The notes under the pieces: generated by a model
Seen by the model: the letters and a program-made list of their open reading frames with translations, nothing else
The model's database searches: none
Told to the model about the DNA's origin: nothing
Translations under genes and position numbers: made by a program
NCBI RefSeq assembly: GCF_012933445.1
Contig: NZ_JABBNC010000024.1
Coordinates: 87,685-151,684 of the forward strand
DNA from: Actinoplanes sp. TBRC 11911
GTDB lineage: Bacteria > Actinomycetota > Actinomycetes > Mycobacteriales > Micromonosporaceae
Reading direction: 5' to 3'
DNA: 64,000 nucleotides
In this document: piece after piece, positions 1 through 7,888 of the stretch
How positions within the stretch are numbered: position 1 is the stretch's first letter
How the letters are laid out: every line of letters begins with the position of its first letter

Positions 1-516
1 CTCGATCAGGTTCGCCGCCGCGTAGCCCACCGTGACCGCGATCTCGGCCAGCACGATCAGCGCGAGCAGCGCGCCGGTGATCTCGATCCGCACCAGGCCG
101 AGCAGCGTGACCAGCAGCCAGCATCCGCCGGCGACCTGCCACCACGGCACGCCGTCCATCAGTGGCGACAGGGCGGCCGCCGCCAGGCCGTAGAGCGCGA
201 GCTGGATCGCCTGGTAGGACGCGATCGCCACCCAGGCGGCGGCCAGTCCGGCCGGGCGGCCCAGTCCCCTGGTGACGAACGTGGACAGAGCACCGGCGAA
301 CGGCGCCCGGCGGACCATCGCGGCGTACGGGGAACTGAACACGAGCAACAGGACGCCGAGCGCGAGAAAGACGAGGGGAACGAGGGGTCCGCCACCGTCC
401 GCGTAGGCGGCGGGCACGACGGCGATCAGGGTGAGGAGCGGTGCGCTCGCGGCGAGCGCGATGAAGGTGACGGCGGACATACCCAGGCGACTCGGGGCGA
501 GGGTGCGTGGCGGCAT
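1..516 (-). CDS. APC-family amino acid permease, N-terminal part (cut by window edge)
   Basis: The reading frame is open from an ATG at 516 down to base 1, giving 172 residues with no stop, so the gene continues outside the window. The translation is strongly hydrophobic. It begins with a short basic stretch (PPRTLAPSRLG) and then SAVTFIALAASAPLLTLIA, the usual first helix of APC-superfamily permeases, followed by three or four more membrane segments with short loops such as SSPYAAMVRRAPFAGA and TRGLGRPAG. Proteins of this family are proton- or solute-coupled amino acid transporters in the cytoplasmic membrane. The substrate cannot be told from this fragment. An upstream in-frame ATG at 530 is possible but adds a non-hydrophobic extension. 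Confidence 0.75.
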   Translation of the reverse strand, partial: MPPRTLAPSRLGMSAVTFIALAASAPLLTLIAVVPAAYADGGGPLVPLVFLALGVLLLVFSSPYAAMVRRAPFAGALSTFVTRGLGRPAGLAAAWVAIASYQAIQLALYGLAAAALSPLMDGVPWWQVAGGCWLLVTLLGLVRIEITGALLALIVLAEIAVTVGYAAANLIE

Positions 517-708
517 ACCCACCAGGACATCCTTACCCGTTACCGACGGGCAGTCACTATTCACTCACCCATCGGAGTCATCGCGGGCGGCGCCAAACGT
601 CCTCATTGAACCCGTTACGTCAGGAGTTGTGCCGCGCCTTGCGTTTTCGGATCTCCGGCATGCGATCAAGCACCGAATCGAATGAATATCGCTCGACGTT
701 GTCCGTCA

Positions 709-738
709 TTGACATGAAACCGCCTCGTACCGAATGAT
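709..738 (+). promoter_or_regulatory. Candidate housekeeping promoter for the 813-2528 membrane protein
   Basis: A perfect TTGACA (709-714) is followed after 18 bases by AATGAT (733-738). The predicted 5' leader to the ATG at 813 would be about 70 bases. The surrounding 517-812 interval is less GC-rich than the genes and shows no convincing coding frame. Confidence 0.4.
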
Positions 739-812
739 GCCACCCGGAAGATTCCGGCTTAAGAGAAATCAAGGACGGGCATGGGGGACAGTTTCTTGCC
801 AGGTTGCGGCGG

Positions 813-2528
813 ATGAGCTCGACAACGCAGTCCGCGCCGGTGTCGTCCACCGGCGAGACGCCGCGCGCCACGTTCGGTGTGCGCAAGGTTGCAGCCGCGA
901 TAATCGGTGGATTGATTGCGCTGGCCGCAATTGTGTTCAGCGCGCGACTCAACTTGAACGGTGACGTCACCTACGCCCTCGGCGGCATCAGCACCGCCAG
1001 CGAAGGCGGCGTCAGCATCTGGCAGATATTCATCGCCCGTCCATTGACCTACAAGCTGCTGATCGGCGTAATCGACGATCTTCAGCGGATTATCGTCGGT
1101 AACCATTCATTCGCGCTGTCGCACGTGCTGGTGCGTGCGGAAACGGTGCTGTTGATCGCGGCCGTGACCGTCGTCCTGTTCGTGGGCGTCCGCCGATTCG
1201 CCGGTGGCCGAGCCGCCGCGGGCGTCTCCATCGCGGCCGGCCTGGCACTCGCCGTCGCGCCCCCGTGGCACTTCCTGGAGCCGGACTGGGTCGCGGCGCT
1301 CGCGGGCGCGCTGGCCGTCGGTGCCGCCCTGGCCCCGCGCCGGCTCTGGCTCGGCGCCACCCTCGGCGGAATCGCCGCGATGACCGTCGTCGCGGTCAAG
1401 CTCGCCACGTTCCCGATCGCGCTGCTGGCCCTGCTCATGATCTTCCTGTTCCACCGCCGGCGTGCGTTATGGACCGCTGTCGCGACGGTCGTCGCCGTGG
1501 CCGCCTGGTATCTGGTGACCAAGCTGACGCTGCCCTGGGAACTGATCTGGCTGTCCGACCAGGCTCAGTTAGTGCAAAGCTCGCCGATCCACAACGGCAT
1601 CCGCCTGGACGACATCCGCCACCTTCTCTTCAGCGTCGGCGACATGGCCGTGCTCAGCCCCTTCGTGTGGACGGCGCCGGCCGCGGCCGCGGTGTTGATC
1701 CACCGCCGTCCGGCCGGGCGCGAACGATGGATCGCCACCGGGATCGCGGTGGTCGCTCTCGGCCTGTCGGTGGCACCCGCGTACGGCCAGGGCGAGTTCT
1801 TCCAGTACCACTTCGCGGTGGTCCCGGTCCTTGCCGCATCGGTGTGGGGCGTGGCGTTCGCGGTCTGCACCTCGGCCCGGATCCCGCTGACGGTGTTGAC
1901 ACTGTTGGCCACCGGGCTGAGTGTCGCGCTGCTGCGGCAACCGGCGGCCTGGCGGGACGCCCACCCGAAAGACGTCACGATCGCCATCGTGGTCTTCGCG
2001 ATCCTCGCCGCGGTAGTCACCTGGTTCTTCGGCAGGTTCACCAGCGTCTCGGTGCCGTGGCTGGCCGGCCTGGCCGTGCTGTGCGTGGCTCTGGTGCAGG
2101 CTTCGGTGCCCGGTACGCCGTACGCGTTCAGCACTTTCAACTACAACATCTACGCCAAAATCCAGACGGCCAACCCGTACCAGGCGCTCAGCGACCGGAT
2201 CGGACCGGACACGCCGGTGCTCTATCTGACCTTCGGCACCATCAACGAGTTCATCGGCAACCCGACCGGTTGCCGCTACCCGTCACCGCAGTGGCTGCAA
2301 CGGGCGACCTACGTCGACGAGGTGCGCGAGTTCCGCAGCTACGACGACAACCTGCGCTGTCTTTCCCAGCCGTCGGACGCGAAGTATCTCGTGGTGCAGC
2401 CGTCCTGGTTCAACATCGGCAAGTCGACCGAGCAGGTGCGCACGCTGATCAACCAGAAGTTCGACTGCTCCCCGGCGGCTCGCATCCCGGCGCCCGCCAC
2501 GCTCATCGTCTGCCCGGCCCGGCCGTAA
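813..2528 (+). CDS. Polytopic membrane protein, GT-C glycosyltransferase-like
   Basis: The product is 571 residues. About ten hydrophobic segments lie between residues 25 and 435 (for example AAAIIGGLIALAAIVFSA near the N-terminus), then a soluble C-terminal domain of roughly 135 residues with YLTFGTINEFIGNP and paired cysteines. Many helices plus an extracytoplasmic C-terminal domain resemble GT-C enzymes, which transfer sugars from lipid-linked donors outside the membrane. No definite catalytic motif is visible, so this is an architectural inference. The ATG at 813 is preferred over TTG at 804. It stands alone on the + strand next to the pseudaminic acid locus and ends at a shared convergent terminator. 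It could instead be a flippase-like or purely structural membrane protein. Confidence 0.55.
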   Translation: MSSTTQSAPVSSTGETPRATFGVRKVAAAIIGGLIALAAIVFSARLNLNGDVTYALGGISTASEGGVSIWQIFIARPLTYKLLIGVIDDLQRIIVGNHSFALSHVLVRAETVLLIAAVTVVLFVGVRRFAGGRAAAGVSIAAGLALAVAPPWHFLEPDWVAALAGALAVGAALAPRRLWLGATLGGIAAMTVVAVKLATFPIALLALLMIFLFHRRRALWTAVATVVAVAAWYLVTKLTLPWELIWLSDQAQLVQSSPIHNGIRLDDIRHLLFSVGDMAVLSPFVWTAPAAAAVLIHRRPAGRERWIATGIAVVALGLSVAPAYGQGEFFQYHFAVVPVLAASVWGVAFAVCTSARIPLTVLTLLATGLSVALLRQPAAWRDAHPKDVTIAIVVFAILAAVVTWFFGRFTSVSVPWLAGLAVLCVALVQASVPGTPYAFSTFNYNIYAKIQTANPYQALSDRIGPDTPVLYLTFGTINEFIGNPTGCRYPSPQWLQRATYVDEVREFRSYDDNLRCLSQPSDAKYLVVQPSWFNIGKSTEQVRTLINQKFDCSPAARIPAPATLIVCPARP

Positions 2529-2534
2529 CGGGTT

Positions 2535-2565
2535 CCGGTGGGGTGTCGTCCAGGCACCCCACCGG
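2535..2565. terminator. Bidirectional intrinsic terminator between convergent genes
   Basis: An 11-bp perfect stem (2535-2545 with 2555-2565; arms CCGGTGGGGTG and CACCCCACCGG) with a 9-base loop lies in the 40-bp gap between the + membrane protein and the - SDR gene. There is no clear U-tract, as is common in actinomycetes. Confidence 0.7.
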
Positions 2566-2568
2566 GAC

Positions 2569-3366
2569 TCACCAGATCGTCCGGCCGCCGTCCACCACGA
2601 TGTTGGCGCCGGTCACATAACTGGTCCGGGGCGACGCCAGGTAAAGCACCGAGGTGGCGATCTCGGACGCGTCGCCGTTTCGCTTCAGCGGGCTCTCCTC
2701 GGCGAGCCGGCCCAGCAGGCCGGGATCGCCGTCGCCCGGGAACGACCCCAAGGTCAGGCTGTTGACCCGGATCCCGTCCGGGGCCAGCTCGACCGCCGCG
2801 TAGCGGGTCAGCTGGATGAGGCCGGCCTTGACCGCACCGTAGAACGGCGGGTTGCCCTTCTCCGGGGAGTCGTAGAGATGCGGCTTCGGGCTGATCAGGC
2901 CGTACTGCGACGCCATGGTGATCACCGACGGCGACCCGTCGCGAGCCGCCGCGACGAGGAGCTCGCGGGTGGCGTCGAGCAGGCGCTGGAACGCCACCAG
3001 GGCCAGGTCGGTGGCCTCCATGTAGTCCGCGGCCCGGGACGAGCGCAGCGAGCCGGACCGGCCGACGTGCGCGTTGTGGACGAGGACGTCGACCCGGCCG
3101 TGCGCCTCCCGCAGCGTCGCGCCCAGCGCTGCCATGTCGTCGTCCGAGGTCACGTCACCGCGTGCGGACCGGACGTCCAGGCCCTGGTCGGTGAGCTCCT
3201 TGGTCAGGGCGTCGAGCCGGTCGGCGTCGCGGGCCACCAGCCAGGTCGTCGCGCCGGCGCCGGCGAGAGCGGCAGCCGTGATCCGGCCCAGCCGCCCGGT
3301 CGCGCCGGTCAGCACGGCCACCCGGCCACGAAGGTTGAAAAGCTCGTCGGGCGTCACGGCCGTCAT
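2569..3366 (-). CDS. SDR-family oxidoreductase of the glycan locus
   Basis: This is a 265-residue classical short-chain dehydrogenase/reductase. The dinucleotide-binding motif TGATGRLG lies at residues 20-27, VHNAH stands in the usual NNAG position near 96-100, and the catalytic set is Ser153, Tyr176 and Lys180 (FYGAVK). The end of the family (YVTGANIVVDGG) is intact. The ATG at 3366 overlaps the stop of the upstream aldo-keto reductase by ATGA, so that start is chosen over GTG at 3375. It is the last gene of a three-gene coupled operon (5137 to 2569). SDRs of this type are common in nonulosonic acid and deoxysugar clusters, where they oxidise or epimerise sugars. The exact substrate is unknown. 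Confidence 0.8.
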   Translation of the reverse strand: MTAVTPDELFNLRGRVAVLTGATGRLGRITAAALAGAGATTWLVARDADRLDALTKELTDQGLDVRSARGDVTSDDDMAALGATLREAHGRVDVLVHNAHVGRSGSLRSSRAADYMEATDLALVAFQRLLDATRELLVAAARDGSPSVITMASQYGLISPKPHLYDSPEKGNPPFYGAVKAGLIQLTRYAAVELAPDGIRVNSLTLGSFPGDGDPGLLGRLAEESPLKRNGDASEIATSVLYLASPRTSYVTGANIVVDGGRTIW

Positions 3367-4280
3367 GCCGACCACCGGCTCGGGTCGAGCAGGTCGGCCG
3401 GCATCTCGGGCAGCGTGGCGAGAACGCTCTCGCGCTCGGCCTCGGTGAGCGGCGTCCGGCCCGCCAGGTCGGCATTCACGCGAAGCTGGTCCTCGGTCTC
3501 GGCGCCGACGACCACCGAGGTGACCCAGGGGAACGACAGCAGGTAGGCGATGCAGAGATCATCGCGGCCGGTTCGACCGAGGTCGTCCACGAGGCCGTCC
3601 AGGAGGGCGACAACCGCGTCACGTTCAGTGTCCGGAAGATGAGGCCACGTCACCGCCGTTCCGGCGACGAGCAGACCCTGCAGGTAGGCACTTCGCACGG
3701 TCACCACGAGATCCTCGCGGGCGGCCAGCGCCTCGGTGAGCCGCGGATCCAGCCAGCGCCGGTCGAGGACGTTGCATGGCAGCTGGACGTAACCGAGGTC
3801 GGGCAGCGGCAGAATCCGGTACAGCTCGGCCGGAGACTGGACGGAGACGCCGATCCGGTTCGCCTCGCCGGAGTGCAGGACCTGCCGCAGATCCGCCCAG
3901 CCGTCGTCCACATCGGCCGCCCGGTGCAATAAGACGGTCAGCGGGCCGCGGCGCTCCAGCGCGGCCCGGCTCCTGTCGAGGCTCTCCCGGACCGCGCCGC
4001 CGGGCGCGATTTTGGTGATGACGGCCAGATCGTCACGCCCCCGCAGGGCCGTCCCGATGCGCCGCTCGCTCTCGCCGTAGGCACGGGCGGTATCCACATG
4101 GGACACGCCGAGGCGGCGGGCCGTTTCCAGGATCCCGGCGACGGTGTCGTCGTCGGGCACGCCGGCGCGATTGGCGATGCCGTACGCCATGCCGAGCTGA
4201 GCAGTCCCGAGAACCAGCGATGACTGACGGTAGGCACCGTGCGTGCGGATCGGCAGAACCGATTCCACCGGGTGGGTCAT
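3363..4280 (-). CDS. Aldo/keto reductase
   Basis: This is a 305-residue NAD(P)H-dependent aldo/keto reductase. The catalytic tetrad is visible as Asp63 and Tyr68 (HVDTARAYGES), Lys90 (ITKIAPGG) and His119 (LLHRAAD). The N-terminal LVLGTAQLGMAYGIANR is typical of the AKR branch found in polysaccharide and nonulosonic acid clusters. The ATG at 4280 overlaps the upstream stop as ATGA. A longer frame towards 4442 is only antisense read-through. Its stop overlaps the SDR start, so the two oxidoreductases are translationally coupled and probably act on the same sugar intermediate. The substrate is inferred only from context. Confidence 0.8.
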   Translation of the reverse strand: MTHPVESVLPIRTHGAYRQSSLVLGTAQLGMAYGIANRAGVPDDDTVAGILETARRLGVSHVDTARAYGESERRIGTALRGRDDLAVITKIAPGGAVRESLDRSRAALERRGPLTVLLHRAADVDDGWADLRQVLHSGEANRIGVSVQSPAELYRILPLPDLGYVQLPCNVLDRRWLDPRLTEALAAREDLVVTVRSAYLQGLLVAGTAVTWPHLPDTERDAVVALLDGLVDDLGRTGRDDLCIAYLLSFPWVTSVVVGAETEDQLRVNADLAGRTPLTEAERESVLATLPEMPADLLDPSRWSA

Positions 4281-5137
4281 ATGCTGGTGTCCAGTTCCCG
4301 CGCCCGGACCGGGTAATCGATGTTCCAGCCGAGGTGCACGCGCAGTTCCTCGGGCGGCGCGAGGAGGTCCGCGCCCAGTTCGCTCCGGGCGAGCTCGCGG
4401 CCGACGATCGGGTCGGGGTCGTAGCCGTAGACCTCGGGCCACTGACGCTCGAGCCTCGGCTCACCACCGAAGGTCAGGTCGGCGTCCTCGAGAACCATCG
4501 GGTCGCCGTACACGGCGGCCTGGCAGCCGGCCAGCAGGCCGTACCAGATCGCGCTGGTCAGCCGGTTGGAGATCACCCGCTTGTGCCGGCGCAGCTCGAC
4601 GAGCTGGCGCAGCAGGAAGTCGCGGTCGTGATCACGCCACCAGAAGCCGCGGTAGCCGTGCGAGATGACGCGGAACCCGGCCTTCTCGTACAGCTTCCGA
4701 ATGGCCTTGACGTTGTATTCGTTCCAGTAGAGGCAGGCCGTGATCGGTCCGGACTCGTGCGCCTTGAGCTCGTCGATGAGGCGCTGGTGACTGCCCATCA
4801 CCTGCTGCCCTTCCCAGCCGTGGAACGGGTAGAAGATGGAGCCCTCACGCGTCGTTTCGGTGGCCTTCGCCTCCTCCATCTCCAGGAGATAGGCGAACGG
4901 CGAACCGACCGCGATCACGTCTCGTCGGCCCTGCGACCACGCACGGCGACGCGTCTGCTCGGACCACACGAACAGTTTGCTGCCCGGTACGAAGGGGACG
5001 CCCGGGGCGAGTCCGTCGCCGATGTTCCACCCGTGCTGCAGGTAACCTTGAATGCGCGGCGGGTGCATCGGGTCGGCGAGCCCGGCATAACGCGCTAGCA
5101 CGTGGGCATGGCCGTAGTAGTAGTTGGCGTGATGCAT
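4277..5137 (-). CDS. LQHGW-family glycan protein, copy 1 (putative glycosyltransferase)
   Basis: The 286-residue product is clearly paralogous to the 23634-24458 product. Shared blocks include MHHAN-YGHAH at the N-terminus, GYLQHGWN, FVWSEQTRRRAWS, YPFHGWEGQQV, CLYWNE, ISHGYRGF and HKRVISNRL, then AGC-AVYGDPM and a final LGW. There is no signal peptide or membrane segment. I do not recognise a characterised family. The spread of short His/Gly/Arg motifs and the late YGDPM block look like a GT-B-type transferase or a distant relative of CDP-glycerol/nonulosonic acid transferases; this is inference. A purine-rich GGGGATAAGG lies just before the ATG. It is the first gene of an operon with the aldo-keto reductase and SDR. 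Confidence 0.6.
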   Translation of the reverse strand: MHHANYYYGHAHVLARYAGLADPMHPPRIQGYLQHGWNIGDGLAPGVPFVPGSKLFVWSEQTRRRAWSQGRRDVIAVGSPFAYLLEMEEAKATETTREGSIFYPFHGWEGQQVMGSHQRLIDELKAHESGPITACLYWNEYNVKAIRKLYEKAGFRVISHGYRGFWWRDHDRDFLLRQLVELRRHKRVISNRLTSAIWYGLLAGCQAAVYGDPMVLEDADLTFGGEPRLERQWPEVYGYDPDPIVGRELARSELGADLLAPPEELRVHLGWNIDYPVRARELDTSI

Positions 5138-5194
5138 CCTTATCCCCTTTTCGCGCTGGACGGCTGACGATTTCCGCCGGGCGCGGCACGCGGT

Positions 5195-5285
5195 GGTTTA
5201 GGCGACGAGTGTATCGAGGCGTTCGGCGTGGCGTCTCCGGCCAAGGTCATCCGGGGCCGGCCGGTGCCGCTGCCGCGTACCCATG
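5195..5285 (+). pseudogene. Possible C-terminal remnant of a hexapeptide-repeat acyltransferase
   Basis: In the intergenic interval 5138-5348 one + frame reads AFGVASPAKVIRGRPVPLPR. The block G-x-PAKVIRGR is characteristic of the end of left-handed beta-helix acetyltransferases (NeuD/PglD type). No repeat region or start precedes it, so if real it is a decayed tail. The match is short and could be chance. Confidence 0.3.
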
Positions 5286-5348
5286 GAATTTGTCTCGGCG
5301 ACCCTGCTCGTTTGCCTCTAGTTCAACAATGGCCGCCACGTTTGCGAG

Positions 5349-6347
5349 GTGTCCCTCCGATTGAGCATCGTCGTGCCGGTCCACGGGGTTGAGGATTACC
5401 TGGTGCAGTGCCTCGACTCGCTTCGGGCCTCGGGTTCCGCCTCGGTCGAGATTATCGCGGTCGACGACGCCTCACCGGACAGCTGCGGAGACATCCTCGA
5501 CCGGTACGCCGGGATCAAGGTCATCCATCTGGATGGGAACGTCGGGCTGGGACTCGCTCGTAACGCCGGGTTGGCTCAGGCGACCGGCGATTACGTCTGG
5601 TTCGTCGACAGCGACGACTGGGTGCCGCCGGGCTCGATCAAGGCGGTGCTGGACGAATTGGCCGCGAGCGAGCCGGATGTGCTGCTCATCGACCACCTGC
5701 GGGCGTACGACGACGGCCGGCGCGAGGTGGACGCCAGCTCGCACCTGCTGGCCGGCCCGGTGACGCTGGACCGCGTGCTCGGCGTGCAGCACACCGCGTG
5801 GAACCGGATCGTGCGGCGTTCCCTGTTGCTCGGCCACGACCTGCAGTTCCGTCCGGGCTGGTACGAGGACGTCCCGTTCAGTCTTCCGGTGCTGCTGGCG
5901 GCGTCGCGGATCGCGGTGCTGAACCGGGTCTGCTACTACTACCGGATCGGCCGGGCCGGGGCGATCACCGCCACCCGCAGCGACCGGCACTTCGAGGCGT
6001 TCACCCAGTACGACCGGCTGCAGGAGTGGCTGGCCGGCCACCACGTCGCGCCCGAGGTCCGGGCCCGGCTGTTCCACCTGATGATCAACCACCTGCTCGT
6101 GGTGGCCGGCAACGACGGCCGGATGCACCCGAGCCGGCGCCGCGCGTTCTTCCGGCAGCTCGCCGCGTCGTACCGGCGGTACCGGCCGGCCGGATATCGC
6201 CCGGGGCTCCGGCACCGCCTGGTGGCCGCCGGCAACTACCCGCTGTACTCGTTGTTGCGTGCCGCCTACCGAGCGCGAGCCCCGCGGTCCGCGGCCCCGG
6301 CGATGGCCGCCCGGTCCTCGGCGCCCACGGTCGCGACCATAGTCTGA
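5349..6347 (+). CDS. Family 2 glycosyltransferase
   Basis: This is a 332-residue GT-A enzyme. The N-terminal nucleotide-sugar fold carries LSIVVPVHGVEDYL, the first acidic motif VDDASPD and the metal-binding VDSDDW near residue 95. WYEDVPFSLPVLLAASRI and RAGAIT-DRHFEAF follow. These blocks are shared with the N-terminal half of the GT2-TagF fusion at 58555-60804, so the two are paralogues, this one lacking the TagF half. Start is uncertain: GTG at 5349 has no well-placed Shine-Dalgarno, whereas TTG at 5361 has GAGG about 11 bases upstream. It is followed after 4 bases by pseH and probably opens the GT2-pseH-pseI operon. The acceptor and donor are unknown; CMP-pseudaminic acid or an inner linkage sugar are possibilities. 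Confidence 0.85.
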   Translation: MSLRLSIVVPVHGVEDYLVQCLDSLRASGSASVEIIAVDDASPDSCGDILDRYAGIKVIHLDGNVGLGLARNAGLAQATGDYVWFVDSDDWVPPGSIKAVLDELAASEPDVLLIDHLRAYDDGRREVDASSHLLAGPVTLDRVLGVQHTAWNRIVRRSLLLGHDLQFRPGWYEDVPFSLPVLLAASRIAVLNRVCYYYRIGRAGAITATRSDRHFEAFTQYDRLQEWLAGHHVAPEVRARLFHLMINHLLVVAGNDGRMHPSRRRAFFRQLAASYRRYRPAGYRPGLRHRLVAAGNYPLYSLLRAAYRARAPRSAAPAMAARSSAPTVATIV

Positions 6348-6351
6348 AGCC

Positions 6352-6804
6352 GTGTTACGACCCGCGCTGTACGCCGACCGCGACCTCATCCTGCCGTGGC
6401 GCAATCATCCCGACGTGCGTGCCGTCAGCCTGACCACGCACGAGATCAAGCCCGACGAGCACGCCGGGTGGTGGGAAAACCACTGGCACGAGGTGTTGAT
6501 CTACGAGGATGATCGCGGCAAACCGGCCGGCGTCGTGATCTTCAACGGGAGTACGTGGTCGTTCTACCTGGACGTGGCAGGCTTGGGCGACGGCCTTCTC
6601 CGAGCATGGATGCTTCTGGAGAAAGAGGCGGTCGAGTACGCGTTCGGCACGCTCGGCCTGGAAACTCTCGGCGGTGAGACGCTGGCCGAGAACAAGCAGG
6701 TGCTCGCGCTGCACCGGCGCTTCGGTTTCAAGGAGACCCGCCGGTACGACCGGGTCGTCGACGGAGTCACGAAGACGGTCGTCTGGACGGAGAGAGGGAA
6801 GTAA
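6352..6804 (+). CDS. pseH: PseH-like GNAT N-acetyltransferase
   Basis: The 150-residue GNAT-fold protein begins LRPALYADRDLILPWRNHPDVR, the typical opening of PseH (acetyl-CoA:UDP-4-amino-4,6-dideoxy-N-acetyl-altrosamine N-acetyltransferase). The internal DEHAGWWENHW and the late ENKQVLALHRRFGFKE also fit the family. PseH acetylates N4 of the PseC product. It starts at GTG 6352, and its TAA overlaps the ATG of pseI by one base, so the two are coupled. Length and gene context agree with PseH. A variant N-acyl donor (for example a hydroxyacyl group supplied by the acyl module at 17-21 kb) cannot be excluded. Confidence 0.85.
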   Translation: MLRPALYADRDLILPWRNHPDVRAVSLTTHEIKPDEHAGWWENHWHEVLIYEDDRGKPAGVVIFNGSTWSFYLDVAGLGDGLLRAWMLLEKEAVEYAFGTLGLETLGGETLAENKQVLALHRRFGFKETRRYDRVVDGVTKTVVWTERGK

Positions 6805-7832
6805 TGACGAAGTTCGGGCCGGAGAAGCGGCCGTACATCGTGGCGGAGATGTCGGGCAACCACAACGGTTCCCTCGATCGGGCGCTCGCACTGGTCGACG
6901 CCGCGGCGGACGCCGGCGCGGACGCGATCAAGATCCAGACCTACACCGCGGACACCATGACGGTGGACGTGAAGCACCCCCGGTTCCAGATCTCCAAGGG
7001 CCACGGCCTCTGGTCCGGTGAATACCTGTACCAGCTGTTCGAGCGCGCGCACACGCCGTGGGACTGGCACCAGCCGATCTTCGACCGGGCTCGCGAGCGG
7101 GGCATCACACCGTTCTCCAGCCCGTTCGACCGCACCGCCGTGGACCTGCTGGAGAAGCTCGACGCGTCGATGTACAAGATCGCGTCCTCGGAGATCACCG
7201 ACCTGCCGCTGATTCGGCTCGCCGCGAGCACCGGCAAGCCGATCATCATCTCGACCGGCATGGCGTCGGTGAAGGAGATCGCCGCGGCGGTCGAGGCGGC
7301 CGAGGAAGCGGGCAGCCCGGACATCACGGTGCTGAGCTGCACGGCGTCGTACCCGGCCCCGCCGGAGGAGACCAACCTGCGGCGCATCCCGGTGCTGCAG
7401 CAGATGCTCGAGAAGCCGATCGGCCTCAGCGACCACACGCTGGGCATCGGGGTGCCGATCGCGGCGGTCGCGTTCGGCGCCACGCTGATCGAGAAGCACG
7501 TCACGCTGAGCCGGGCCGACGGCGGCGTGGACTCGGCGTTCTCGCTGGAGCCGCACGAGGTCAAGCTGCTGCGCGAGGAGTCGGAGCGGGCCTGGCAGGC
7601 GCTGGGCACCACGCACATCGGCCCGACCGAGGCCGAGAAGGAGAGCCTGCGGTTCCGCCGGTCGCTCTACGTGGTGGCCGACGTGAAGGCGGGCGACCAG
7701 GTGACCCCGGAGAACGTGCGGTCGATCCGGCCGACCGGCGGTCTCGCGCCCGACATGATCGGGACGGTGCTCGGGCGTACGTTCAGCACGGACGCCGAGA
7801 AGGGCACCCCACTCACCTGGGACCTGATCTGA
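6804..7832 (+). CDS. pseI: Pseudaminic acid synthase PseI
   Basis: The 342-residue protein belongs to the NeuB/PseI family and condenses 2,4-diacetamido-2,4,6-trideoxy-altrose with phosphoenolpyruvate to give pseudaminic acid. AEMSGNHNGSLD at the N-terminus, DAIKIQTYTADTMT, the conserved GLSDHTLG and EKHVTLSR mark the TIM-barrel NeuB domain (about residues 10-255). The remainder, with RRSLYVV-D-KAGD and NVRSIRPTGGL, is the SAF (antifreeze-like) domain. The EMSGNHN and QTYT signatures favour PseI over NeuB or legionaminic synthase. It has GAGAGGGA ahead of the ATG and ends at a strong terminator hairpin. Confidence 0.93.
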   Translation: MTKFGPEKRPYIVAEMSGNHNGSLDRALALVDAAADAGADAIKIQTYTADTMTVDVKHPRFQISKGHGLWSGEYLYQLFERAHTPWDWHQPIFDRARERGITPFSSPFDRTAVDLLEKLDASMYKIASSEITDLPLIRLAASTGKPIIISTGMASVKEIAAAVEAAEEAGSPDITVLSCTASYPAPPEETNLRRIPVLQQMLEKPIGLSDHTLGIGVPIAAVAFGATLIEKHVTLSRADGGVDSAFSLEPHEVKLLREESERAWQALGTTHIGPTEAEKESLRFRRSLYVVADVKAGDQVTPENVRSIRPTGGLAPDMIGTVLGRTFSTDAEKGTPLTWDLI

Positions 7833-7843
7833 GGCGATAAACC

Positions 7844-7877
7844 ACGATGGCCCCCGGCATCCGCCGGGGGCCATCGT
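7844..7877. terminator. Strong bidirectional terminator after pseI
   Basis: A perfect 14-bp stem (ACGATGGCCCCCGG, 7844-7857, with 7864-7877) and 6-base loop separate pseI from the convergent gene ending at 7889. Confidence 0.85.
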
Positions 7878-7888
7878 CGTCTTGCTGG

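Noticed and set aside
517..812. Small overlapping + strand frames of 76-84 residues
   Set aside because: They lack ribosome sites and domains, and the stretch is lower in GC than the genes. It reads better as an intergenic promoter region.
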